A stretch of 28,417 nucleotides of DNA from UMGS755 sp045132895. GTDB lineage: Bacteria; Bacillota; Clostridia; UBA1381; UBA9506. The stretch covers positions 1 through 28,417 of the forward strand of contig JBGUTC010000036.1 of NCBI GenBank assembly GCA_045132895.1. Direction: 5' to 3'. The notes under the pieces are model-generated. The model was not told the DNA's origin and ran no database searches. It was given only the letters and a program-made list of their open reading frames with translations. Position numbers and translations under genes: made by a program. Of this stretch, positions 1 to 6,630 are shown piece by piece. Every line of letters starts with the position of its first letter. Position 1 is the stretch's first letter.

Positions 1-32
1 GCTAGCGTTCTAACCAACTGAACTACCGGGCC
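1..32 (-). tRNA. tRNA-Asp, 5' part only
   Basis: Read on the minus strand, these bases give the 5' acceptor arm, the D arm (TAGTTCAGTTGGTTAGA) and the start of the anticodon stem of a tRNA. The window edge cuts it before the anticodon. The D-arm sequence and the GGCCCGG start resemble tRNA-Asp(GUC) of Firmicutes, but the anticodon cannot be seen, so the amino acid is inferred. It lies 8 bases downstream of tRNA-Val and is probably cotranscribed with it. Confidence 0.75.
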
Positions 33-40
33 AGAAGAAT

Positions 41-116
41 TGGTGGGAACTATAGGGCTCGAACCTATGACCCTCTGCTTGTAAGGCAGATGCTCTCCCA
101 GCTGAGCTAAGCGCCC
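41..116 (-). tRNA. tRNA-Val(UAC)
   Basis: This is a full 76-base tRNA with an encoded CCA end. The anticodon loop is CTTACAA, so the anticodon is UAC (valine). The D arm (TTAGCTCAGCTGGGAGAGCA) and T arm (GGTTCGAGCC within an ATAGG/CCTAT stem) are standard. The acceptor stem, GGGCGCT against AGTTCCC, has a C.U mismatch at the fourth pair and a G.U at the fifth, where other bacterial tRNA-Val genes usually have a full stem. It is the first gene of a tRNA transcript running leftward. Confidence 0.95.
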
Positions 117-148
117 GTTTTTTTCTCCATCCCTTGGCGACAAATAGT

Positions 149-177
149 ATTATACACGAAACAAACCTATATGTCAA
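149..177 (-). promoter_or_regulatory. Sigma-A promoter of the tRNA cluster
   Basis: On the minus strand TTGACA (172-177) and TATAAT (149-154) are separated by exactly 17 bases. This perfect consensus promoter lies just upstream of tRNA-Val, as expected for a stable-RNA operon. Confidence 0.88.
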
Positions 178-329
178 GAGAAATTTTCAAATTTTTTTAA
201 TTTTTTTTGATTTTTTTTAAAAAAGCCCTAAAATGGCGTAAAATAGGGGTTTTTAGGGGGTAAAAATGGTAAAAAATGTGAAGAAACTATGAATATATCA
301 TATTTTTGTTTAACAAATTAATAATATGC
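178..329. other. AT-rich non-coding spacer
   Basis: This spacer between the tRNA promoter and the promoter at 330 holds no gene. It has long T and A runs (about 190-223). An imperfect hairpin, AAAAAGCCCTA (220-230) against TAGGGGTTTTT (244-254) with one G.G mismatch, may act as a weak terminator or insulator, but this is uncertain. Confidence 0.4.
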
Positions 330-358
330 TTGACGAGTTATTTCTGTTTGTGTATAAT
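330..358 (+). promoter_or_regulatory. Sigma-A promoter for the RHH-clpB operon
   Basis: TTGACG (330-335), a 17-base spacer and TATAAT (353-358) lie 51 bases ahead of the start at 410. No CIRCE element (HrcA site) or tandem CtsR heptads were seen here, although these are common at clpB in Firmicutes. Confidence 0.82.
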
Positions 359-368
359 TTAAAATAAC
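337..368. promoter_or_regulatory. Inverted repeat over the clpB-operon promoter
   Basis: GTTATTT (337-343) and AAATAAC (362-368) form 7-base inverted arms with 18 bases between them. The arms bracket the -10 box, so a protein bound here would block transcription. It could be an operator, perhaps for the ribbon-helix-helix-like protein encoded next. In AT-rich DNA such a repeat can arise by chance, so support is modest. Confidence 0.35.
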
Positions 369-409
369 AAAACGTACAATAAAAAATAGCGTTTTAAAGG
401 CGGGGTTTT

Positions 410-1069
410 ATGAAAAAAAGCATTTACAGTCTTTTGTTATCGGATGCAGTTGTCCGGGCAGCAGATCAACTGGCGTATAGTCGCGGTGTCAGTCGCTCGG
501 CGCTGATTGATGAACTGTTGGCTCAGAGCCTTTCCTGCGTTACGCCGGAGATGCGCATGCGGGACATTTTTCTTTCCTTGGAAAACTTAATGCAGGATGA
601 TAGCATTTTCAAAATTCAAGGAAGAAACTCTGAAAGCATGCTTTCACTTTTCAGCGCTCTTCAGTATAAATACCGTCCGACGATTCGGTATAGTATTGAA
701 CTGTATCGCCAGTTTAAAGGCGATGCATTTGGAGAATTGAAAATTCAGTCCCGTACCCAAAGTGTTCAACTTCTTTCTGCGCTTGAGGATTTTTATCGTC
801 TTTGGATTGAGTTAGAACGTGCATATCTGGGTGGAAGAACGGTTCGTTACCGGATGACTGACGGCAAATTGGTCCGGCAGCTTTCCCTGCCGCCAGGGCG
901 GAGTGGTTATTCCGAAGCAGAACTGGGTGAGGCAATTGGTGCCTATATCCGTAGTTTTGACCGTGCGATGAAGATTTATTTTGAAAGTGATGGCGACAGA
1001 CGGCTTAAGCAGGAGAAAATTCTTGCAGTTTTAGCAGAATATTTACGGCAAAAACCGTTGACTGTATAA
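410..1069 (+). CDS. Ribbon-helix-helix-like protein upstream of clpB
   Basis: This is a 219-residue soluble protein with no named family that I recognise. Residues 4-45 resemble a CopG/Arc-type ribbon-helix-helix unit: a short polar strand (SIYSLLLSDAV), then two helices joined by the turn SRGVSRSALIDELL. The rest is mostly alpha-helical and charged, without signal peptide, membrane segment or cysteine motifs. The start ATG follows AAAGGCGGGG. The gene sits behind its own promoter and ends 17 bases before the clpB start, so the two are almost certainly cotranscribed. A role as DNA-binding regulator of this operon, perhaps through the inverted repeat at 337-368, is inference from position and the N-terminal pattern. 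It could instead be a chaperone-related accessory protein. Confidence 0.7.
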   Translation: MKKSIYSLLLSDAVVRAADQLAYSRGVSRSALIDELLAQSLSCVTPEMRMRDIFLSLENLMQDDSIFKIQGRNSESMLSLFSALQYKYRPTIRYSIELYRQFKGDAFGELKIQSRTQSVQLLSALEDFYRLWIELERAYLGGRTVRYRMTDGKLVRQLSLPPGRSGYSEAELGEAIGAYIRSFDRAMKIYFESDGDRRLKQEKILAVLAEYLRQKPLTV

Positions 1070-1086
1070 TATAGGAGGTGTTTTGT

Positions 1087-3681
1087 ATGAACATGCATAA
1101 ATTAACACAAAAAACAATGAGTGCTATTACAGAGGCACAGAGCGTAGCGGTTGAACATCAAAATCAACAAATTGAGAATATCCACCTTTTTTATGCGCTG
1201 CTTAAGGATGGAGAGGGCTTGATTCCCCAATTGTTGCAGAAAATGGGCATTGATCCCCAATGGGCAAGAAAGGAAACGGAAACGGCCATGGAGCGTCTGC
1301 CTAAGGTCAGCGGCAGTGGAAGAGAGGCAGGCAAGATCTATGTGTCCGGTGATGCGGATAAAGTCTTTGCTGAAGCAGAGCGCAAGGCAGAGCATATGAG
1401 GGATGAATACGTTTCCGTGGAGCACCTGATGCTGGCTATGTTGGAAAAACCGGGTAGTCTGAAAGAACTGTTTGCAAAACTCGGCATCAAAAAAGATGCC
1501 TTTATGACGGCGTTGCAGACTGTTCGCGGCAACACGAGGGTTACGTCCGATACGCCGGAATCTACCTATGACGTTCTGAAAAAATATGGCTCTGACCTGG
1601 TGGAACTGGCAAAGCAGAATAAACTGGATCCGGTTATTGGCCGTGACCAGGAAATCCGGAATGTGATTCGGATTCTGTCGAGAAAAACGAAGAATAACCC
1701 GGTTTTAATCGGCGAACCCGGTGTTGGTAAGACGGCGATTGCAGAAGGACTGGCGCTTCGTATTGTCCGGGGCGATGTCCCTGAAGGATTGAAAGAACGA
1801 CAGATTTTCAATCTGGATATGGGCGCTTTGGTTGCCGGCGCTAAATTCCGGGGCGAATTTGAGGAGCGACTGAAAGCTGTTTTGGAAGAGGTTAAAAAGA
1901 GTGAGGGAAAAATCATTCTCTTCATTGACGAACTTCATACCATTGTAGGTGCCGGAAAAACGGATGGTGCCATGGATGCGGGGAATTTATTAAAACCGCT
2001 GCTGGCGCGTGGCGAACTCCATTGCATTGGTGCCACTACCTTAAATGAATATCGGCAGTATATTGAAAAGGATGCTGCTTTGGAACGTCGTTTTCAGCCG
2101 GTTCTGGTCGAAGAACCGACGGTGGAGGACACCATTACCATTTTGCGTGGTTTAAAAGAACGGTATGAGGTCTTCCACGGGGTTAAGATTCAGGACCAGG
2201 CGCTGATTTCAGCGGCAATTTTATCCAACCGTTATATTTCTGACCGGTTTTTGCCGGATAAAGCCATTGACCTGGTGGATGAAGCCTGCGCTATGGTGCG
2301 GACGGAGATTGACTCTATGCCGACAGAACTGGACGATATTGCCCGTAAAATTATGCAACTTGAAATTGAGGAAGCTGCGCTGAAAAAGGAAACGGACGCC
2401 CTTTCCAAAGAGCGATTGGAAACCATCCGGAAACATTTGGCGGAAATGCGGGCAGAGTTTCAGGAAATGAAGGCGAAATTGGAAAATGAGAAGCAGGCTA
2501 TTGGTCGCGTACAGAAACTGCGTGAGGAAATCGAGCGTATCAGCGGCGAAATCCAAAGTGCTGAGCGGCAATATGACTTGAATAAGGCAGCGGAACTTAA
2601 GTATGGAAAACTGCCCCAATTGCAGCAGGAACTGGCTGCGGCAGAGTCAGAGAATGAGAAAAATGAAAGCGCCAGAACTCTGCTTCGTGACAAGGTAACG
2701 GAGGAGGAGATTGCCCGGATTATCTGTCGGTGGACGGGGATTCCTGCGGCAAGACTCATGGAAGGTGAGCGGGAAAAACTCCTGAAATTGGATGAAACCC
2801 TTCACCGTCGGGTTATCGGTCAGGACGAAGCAGTTCAACTGGTGGCGGATGCCATTCTCCGATCCCGTGCCGGTATACAGGATCCGGATCGTCCCATTGG
2901 TTCGTTCTTGTTCCTGGGTCCCACCGGCGTGGGTAAAACGGAATTGGCGAAAACTCTGGCGGAGGCGTTGTTTGATGATGAGCACAATCTGGTGCGGATC
3001 GATATGACGGAATACATGGAAAAATACTCCGTCTCCCGTCTGATTGGTGCACCGCCGGGATATGTAGGTTATGAAGAGGGTGGTCAGCTGACAGAGGCTG
3101 TCCGTCGAAAGCCCTATAGCGTCGTTTTATTTGATGAGGTGGAAAAGGCGCATCCTGATGTGTTCAATGTTCTTTTGCAGGTTCTGGATGATGGAAGGAT
3201 TACAGATTCCCAGGGCAGAACCGTAGACTTTAAAAACACGGTCATTATCCTGACGTCGAATCTTGGTTCAGACTTTATATTAGAAGGAATTGATGAGCAG
3301 GGTAATATCCGTGAGGATATACGGGAACAGGTGAACCAATTATTAAAGCGCAGTTTTAGACCGGAGTTTCTGAATCGACTGGACGAGACAATTTTTTATA
3401 AACCTTTGACAAAAACGGAGATTACGTCCATTGTGAAACTAATGGTTGAGGACTTGAAGAAACGGCTTTCCGATAAGCGCTTGGAACTGTTTATGACCGA
3501 TTCGGCGATTGATTACATCATTGATGCAGGCTATGACCCGATTTACGGTGCCCGTCCTCTCAGGCGGCTTTTGCAGAGTAAGGTGGAAACGTTACTGGCT
3601 AGAAAAATAATTGAAAGCGATTTACTCCCGGGAACAAGACTAACGGTTGACTACCGGGACGGTAAACTGGAGATTGTGTAA
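1087..3681 (+). CDS. clpB: ATP-dependent disaggregase ClpB
   Basis: ClpB is a hexameric Hsp100 ATPase that threads aggregated proteins through its pore and works with DnaK to refold them in the cytoplasm. The 864-residue product has the full family layout: a double Clp N domain (1-145), AAA module 1 with Walker A GEPGVGKT (about 209-216) and Walker B LFIDELHT (about 278), a long coiled-coil M domain (about 400-520) that distinguishes ClpB from ClpA/ClpC, AAA module 2 with Walker A GPTGVGKT (about 611) and Walker B VVLFDEVEKAH (about 679), and a D2-small C-terminal domain. I chose ATG at 1087 because AGGAGG (1073-1078) is 8 bases upstream; an upstream GTG at 1078 lies inside that site. It is cotranscribed with the preceding gene. 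Confidence 0.98.
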   Translation: MNMHKLTQKTMSAITEAQSVAVEHQNQQIENIHLFYALLKDGEGLIPQLLQKMGIDPQWARKETETAMERLPKVSGSGREAGKIYVSGDADKVFAEAERKAEHMRDEYVSVEHLMLAMLEKPGSLKELFAKLGIKKDAFMTALQTVRGNTRVTSDTPESTYDVLKKYGSDLVELAKQNKLDPVIGRDQEIRNVIRILSRKTKNNPVLIGEPGVGKTAIAEGLALRIVRGDVPEGLKERQIFNLDMGALVAGAKFRGEFEERLKAVLEEVKKSEGKIILFIDELHTIVGAGKTDGAMDAGNLLKPLLARGELHCIGATTLNEYRQYIEKDAALERRFQPVLVEEPTVEDTITILRGLKERYEVFHGVKIQDQALISAAILSNRYISDRFLPDKAIDLVDEACAMVRTEIDSMPTELDDIARKIMQLEIEEAALKKETDALSKERLETIRKHLAEMRAEFQEMKAKLENEKQAIGRVQKLREEIERISGEIQSAERQYDLNKAAELKYGKLPQLQQELAAAESENEKNESARTLLRDKVTEEEIARIICRWTGIPAARLMEGEREKLLKLDETLHRRVIGQDEAVQLVADAILRSRAGIQDPDRPIGSFLFLGPTGVGKTELAKTLAEALFDDEHNLVRIDMTEYMEKYSVSRLIGAPPGYVGYEEGGQLTEAVRRKPYSVVLFDEVEKAHPDVFNVLLQVLDDGRITDSQGRTVDFKNTVIILTSNLGSDFILEGIDEQGNIREDIREQVNQLLKRSFRPEFLNRLDETIFYKPLTKTEITSIVKLMVEDLKKRLSDKRLELFMTDSAIDYIIDAGYDPIYGARPLRRLLQSKVETLLARKIIESDLLPGTRLTVDYRDGKLEIV

Positions 3682-3685
3682 AAAA

Positions 3686-3714
3686 ACAGGGCTGTGATTC
3701 TATCGCAGCCCTGT
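3686..3714 (-). terminator. Intrinsic terminator between clpB and the M23 gene
   Basis: ACAGGGCTG pairs with CAGCCCTGT, extended by two inner pairs around a 7-base loop. On the minus strand a run of seven Ts follows, so it is strongest for the minus-strand M23 gene. On the plus strand it sits right behind clpB but with a poor T tract. Confidence 0.85.
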
Positions 3715-3717
3715 TCG

Positions 3718-4446
3718 TTATTCTGTAGTTGCGACAAACTCTATCGGATTTAAAAAACTGTCGCCTTGTTTTAAAGAAAAATGCAGGTGAGATTCCTCTA
3801 AAAGTTCAGCCGGTGCACTGTTTCCCACGGCTGCAATGACCTGCCCCTGATGGATGGTTTGTCCTGTGCTGACCATTTCCGTTGAGGCAAGATTCTGATA
3901 CACGGTCCGATAGTCATCCTGATGGGTGATGACGATGGTGTGCCCCATAAGAGGGTCAAGATATGCCTGCTCAACAACACCGTCAGCGGCGGCTTTCACT
4001 TCTGCAACGCTGTCGGCGTTGATATCAATACCGTTATGGGTACGCCAATCACCCATGGTTTTAGAGTAGTGCAGTTTTGTCATAGAAAAATTGGCGGAAA
4101 TTTCTCCTTCTGTTGGCAGGATGATGGTCATTGGCTCCGAATGCCGGAAAACCGGCTCGGCTGAAGGCTCGTTTTGAGGCGGAGACGTTTGCTCCGGTTG
4201 TACAGTGGGTGCGGGGGTTTTCAACACATCCGGCTGCGGTGGCAGCGGTAGCGGCGATGGTGTTGGCAGGGTGATAGTCGTTGGTGCATCTGAGAGCAAT
4301 GTGAAATTTGAGAGTTGATAGTTGAAGAACAAGCCGATTAACCCTACGGCAAGGAAGACTCCTATGCCTATGTAGGAGATTTTTTTTGAAACAGGAACCT
4401 TTGGCGCTGACGGCTTTTTTGCTATAATCTTTTTTTCCTTTTTCAT
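3718..4446 (-). CDS. Membrane-anchored M23 peptidase, SpoIIQ-like
   Basis: This 242-residue protein has a lysine-rich cytoplasmic N-terminus, one membrane segment (about 24-44), a proline/threonine-rich linker (56-95) and an extracytoplasmic LytM/M23 domain (about 108-240). The zinc ligands are all present: H137 and D141 in HNGID, and the HLH pair H220/H222. The sequence around DWRTHNGIDI and AAADGVVE resembles SpoIIQ, the forespore protein that pairs with SpoIIIAH across the intermembrane space during engulfment. Bacillus subtilis SpoIIQ has lost the ligands whereas clostridial versions keep zinc binding, so this copy fits the clostridial type. ATG at 4446 follows AAGGAG; upstream in-frame starts lack a binding site. 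A general cell-wall endopeptidase is the alternative. Confidence 0.8.
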   Translation of the reverse strand: MKKEKKIIAKKPSAPKVPVSKKISYIGIGVFLAVGLIGLFFNYQLSNFTLLSDAPTTITLPTPSPLPLPPQPDVLKTPAPTVQPEQTSPPQNEPSAEPVFRHSEPMTIILPTEGEISANFSMTKLHYSKTMGDWRTHNGIDINADSVAEVKAAADGVVEQAYLDPLMGHTIVITHQDDYRTVYQNLASTEMVSTGQTIHQGQVIAAVGNSAPAELLEESHLHFSLKQGDSFLNPIEFVATTE

Positions 4447-4594
4447 GGGCACGCTCCTTCTTTTCTTTATATCTATATCTTGGCCGCGGAATCCGGAAAT
4501 ATACATGACAAGAAATTTTTTGTACAAATTCTAAAAGGGCAGCAATGAGGATATACTGATATTATAGAATGACCGAGATTGAGGTGAGGTACTG

Positions 4595-5506
4595 TTGCTG
4601 ATTGTAAATGCCAGACAGTATACATATGAAGCTATGCAGGAGGATATTAAAGCTCTTTTAAAGGAATACCCGTTTTTAGATTATTTTCCCATTGGAATGT
4701 CCGTGGGAGGCTGCGAACTTCCGGCTTTGTCATGGGGAAAGGGTGAGAAGAAAATTCTTTTAAACGGCGCCCATCACGGCATGGAGTGGATGACCTCGCT
4801 TTTGCTTATGGCGATGCTGGAAACCTGTTGTCACCATTATCGGAACCGGACGGGGATTGGAACGGCGGATTTTGTCCGGCTGTTTTCCAAGGTGACGATG
4901 GTCATTTGCCCTATGATTAATCCGGACGGCGTTTCTCTTGCTATCCGGGGGCTTTCGGAAAAACTGCCACCTATTACAAAAACCAGACTTAAGGACTATA
5001 ACGGGGGGCGTACAGATTTTTCCGGATGGCAGGCAAATTTACATGGTGTTGACCTGAACCATAACTATGATGCAGCATTTCAGAAAGGCGTTTTTGCACA
5101 GCATCAACTGAAAATTTTCGGACCGGGGCCAACGCGCTATAGCGGGCCGGAGCCGGAAAGTGAACCGGAAACGAAGGCACTTGCGGATTTTACGAGGCAG
5201 TTTAGACCGAACGTTGCTGTGGCGTATCATACCCAGGGGCGGGTTATCTATTATGACTTTGAATCCCTTGCCACGGAACAAGCGAAACGAATGGCGCAAC
5301 GTCTAGCAGAAATCGGTAGCTACAGTCTGGATGAAACCGAAGGGATGGCAAGTTATTCCGGCTACAAAGACTGGGTTATTCAGGAATTCGGCATTCCTGC
5401 CTTTACCATTGAGGCAGGTCTGGGAGAAAATCCTCTGTCCCTTGCGCAGTTTGAGGAAATCTATCTGGACAATTTGCCAATGCTGTTATATCTTTTATCA
5501 GTATAA
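4595..5506 (+). CDS. M14-family zinc carboxypeptidase
   Basis: This 303-residue peptidase belongs to the M14 family, in the branch of gamma-D-glutamyl-diaminopimelate endopeptidases that cleave cell-wall stem peptides. Zinc ligands are visible as H61-x-x-E64 (HGME) and H212 (AYHTQG), and the catalytic glutamate is E273 (TIEAGLGE). DLNHNYDA (153-160) carries the conserved Asn/Arg-type substrate loop. There is no signal peptide, LysM or membrane segment, so it probably acts in the cytoplasm, for example on imported muropeptides. The start is a TTG with GAGGTGAGG five bases upstream; the next in-frame ATG (4634) would remove the first strand. It stands alone on the plus strand between two minus-strand genes. 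Confidence 0.88.
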   Translation: MLIVNARQYTYEAMQEDIKALLKEYPFLDYFPIGMSVGGCELPALSWGKGEKKILLNGAHHGMEWMTSLLLMAMLETCCHHYRNRTGIGTADFVRLFSKVTMVICPMINPDGVSLAIRGLSEKLPPITKTRLKDYNGGRTDFSGWQANLHGVDLNHNYDAAFQKGVFAQHQLKIFGPGPTRYSGPEPESEPETKALADFTRQFRPNVAVAYHTQGRVIYYDFESLATEQAKRMAQRLAEIGSYSLDETEGMASYSGYKDWVIQEFGIPAFTIEAGLGENPLSLAQFEEIYLDNLPMLLYLLSV

Positions 5507-5510
5507 AAAA

Positions 5511-5538
5511 GCAGGCTACGGCGTTTGCCGTAGCCTGC
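5511..5538. terminator. Bidirectional intrinsic terminator
   Basis: GCAGGCTACGGC and GCCGTAGCCTGC form a perfect 12-bp stem with a GTTT loop, flanked by six As on the left and TTTA on the right. It lies between the convergent M14 and zinc-ribbon genes. On the minus strand six Ts follow the stem, so it serves the zinc-ribbon gene best. Confidence 0.9.
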
Positions 5539-5554
5539 TTTATCGTTTAAGTAT

Positions 5555-5914
5555 TTATGCTTCTTTCTGCATCGGATTGCCGCAAGAAGGACAAAAAGCA
5601 GCATCTTCAGCGACTGCTTTGCCACAAAGAGAGCAGATTTTTTTCTTTGAAAGTTCAGCGGCTTTTGCTTCCTGTTCAGACAGGGTATCTTTCAATTCGT
5701 CGATCTCTGCAACCAGGGTCTCTGCATCCGTAGCAGGGTTTTCTTCTCCTTTTGCAGCAAGATAAGCCATTTCACCTAAGGACTCATAGCGACTGCGAAT
5801 GGCATTCTTTGTGTCAGCAATAGCGACTTTTAACTTGGTTAACTCCACTAATTCGCCGGATTTTTTTACGGCGGTGTTTACCGTGTTTTTTAAATCTGAG
5901 AAAAACTTTTCCAT
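5555..5914 (-). CDS. Coiled-coil zinc-ribbon protein
   Basis: This 119-residue protein has a helical, charged N-terminal part likely to form a coiled coil (about 5-92), then a C-terminal zinc ribbon with C94-x2-C97 and C108-x2-C111 (CSLCGKA...CPSCGNPM). No enzyme motif, signal peptide or membrane segment is seen. Such short zinc-ribbon proteins are common in Clostridia and have no fixed function; a role in protein or nucleic-acid binding would be a guess. It follows the DUF4364 gene by 49 bases on the same strand, with AAAGGGG before the ATG, so the two are likely cotranscribed. Confidence 0.85.
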   Translation of the reverse strand: MEKFFSDLKNTVNTAVKKSGELVELTKLKVAIADTKNAIRSRYESLGEMAYLAAKGEENPATDAETLVAEIDELKDTLSEQEAKAAELSKKKICSLCGKAVAEDAAFCPSCGNPMQKEA

Positions 5915-5963
5915 GATTATAACCCCTTTCGTTGATCTTTTTTTGTTTTAAACGGACACTTTT

Positions 5964-6524
5964 TTAATCGTCTTCCGGTTCTTTTAAAAGTTCCGTAATT
6001 TTTTCATACAGCCCGTATGGGTCTTTGCGAAAAGCGCGGCACATGGACAGCGCCTTATTTTTGTTGCCCGCAAACAGAGACAACGCCAGCAGGGAACGCT
6101 TTCCCTCTTTTAACTCCAGATCAACCTGAAACAGTTGATCACCTACGGGAACAACGTCACAACGCAAAGACTTCCGGGTGATTTCGTTTTTATAATACTG
6201 TTCAACAGAGTTCTTGATGCTGTTTTTAACGCTGGCTAACAGTTTATTTTCAAACATGGTAACCATGTCTTCGCCGGATCCTGTCAGCACATATTTTTCG
6301 GTTTCGTCACGCCAGACTGTTTTTATATGGTTATCTGCCAGAAGTTGCTGGATAATATCGCACAAATCCAGAAAGTCAACACTGGTAGCTTCCAACATGC
6401 AATGCTTCAGTTCAACATCGCTGACCGGTATATCAGCATAATAAATTACATATAAAACAGCCAGTTTTATTTCAACCGGGTCATTCAGTCTATAATATAC
6501 ATTTTCCCAAATGTTTTTTTTCAT
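5964..6524 (-). CDS. DUF4364 family protein
   Basis: This 186-residue protein matches the DUF4364 family as I know it from Clostridia. The N-terminal part (about 10-85) has the helix pattern of a winged-helix DNA-binding unit, including DIPVSDVELKHCML, DFLDLCDIIQQLL and a wing KYVLTGSGEDM. The C-terminal half is alpha/beta. Members are presumed transcription regulators, but no target is known to me. The ATG follows AGGAGG at good spacing. Its promoter faces away from the hairpin array at 6610-6814. Confidence 0.85.
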   Translation of the reverse strand: MKKNIWENVYYRLNDPVEIKLAVLYVIYYADIPVSDVELKHCMLEATSVDFLDLCDIIQQLLADNHIKTVWRDETEKYVLTGSGEDMVTMFENKLLASVKNSIKNSVEQYYKNEITRKSLRCDVVPVGDQLFQVDLELKEGKRSLLALSLFAGNKNKALSMCRAFRKDPYGLYEKITELLKEPEDD

Positions 6525-6544
6525 GTAAAACGCCTCCTAGTATA

Positions 6545-6573
6545 GTTATATCATATTAAAAAAAGGAAATCAA
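6545..6573 (-). promoter_or_regulatory. Sigma-A promoter of the DUF4364 gene
   Basis: On the minus strand TTGATT (6568-6573), 17 bases, then TATAAC (6545-6550), preceded by TGA as in an extended -10. The start codon is about 20 bases downstream. Confidence 0.7.
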
Positions 6574-6580
6574 CAAAAAG

Positions 6581-6609
6581 TTGAAAAAAGAGAGAAAGCG
6601 TGGTATAAT
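6581..6609 (+). promoter_or_regulatory. Sigma-A promoter reading into the hairpin array
   Basis: TTGAAA (6581-6586), 17 bases, TATAAT (6604-6609). Transcription would start near 6616, inside the first hairpin of the array, and run through the whole element. The next plus-strand gene starts at 6977, so this promoter gives either a long leader or a separate small RNA. Confidence 0.8.
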
Positions 6610-6630
6610 GATTTCATCTTCGATGAAATC
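6610..6630. repeat. Perfect hairpin at the promoter start site
   Basis: GATTTCATC and GATGAAATC form a perfect 9-bp stem around a TTC loop (GAA on the other strand). It begins at the base after the -10 box, so the expected transcript start falls inside it and an RNA from that promoter would lack part of the left arm. It is either the outermost hairpin of the array or a DNA-level element. Confidence 0.75.

Noticed and set aside
178..409. CIRCE or CtsR operator ahead of the clpB operon
   Set aside because: Neither the TTAGCACTC inverted repeat nor GGTCAAA heptads are present.
2221..2619. 132-residue minus-strand frame inside clpB
   Set aside because: Antisense shadow of the clpB coiled-coil region; no start signal and odd composition.
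5331..5765. 144-residue plus-strand frame
   Set aside because: It crosses the M14 gene end, a terminator and the antisense of the zinc-ribbon gene, which no real gene would do.
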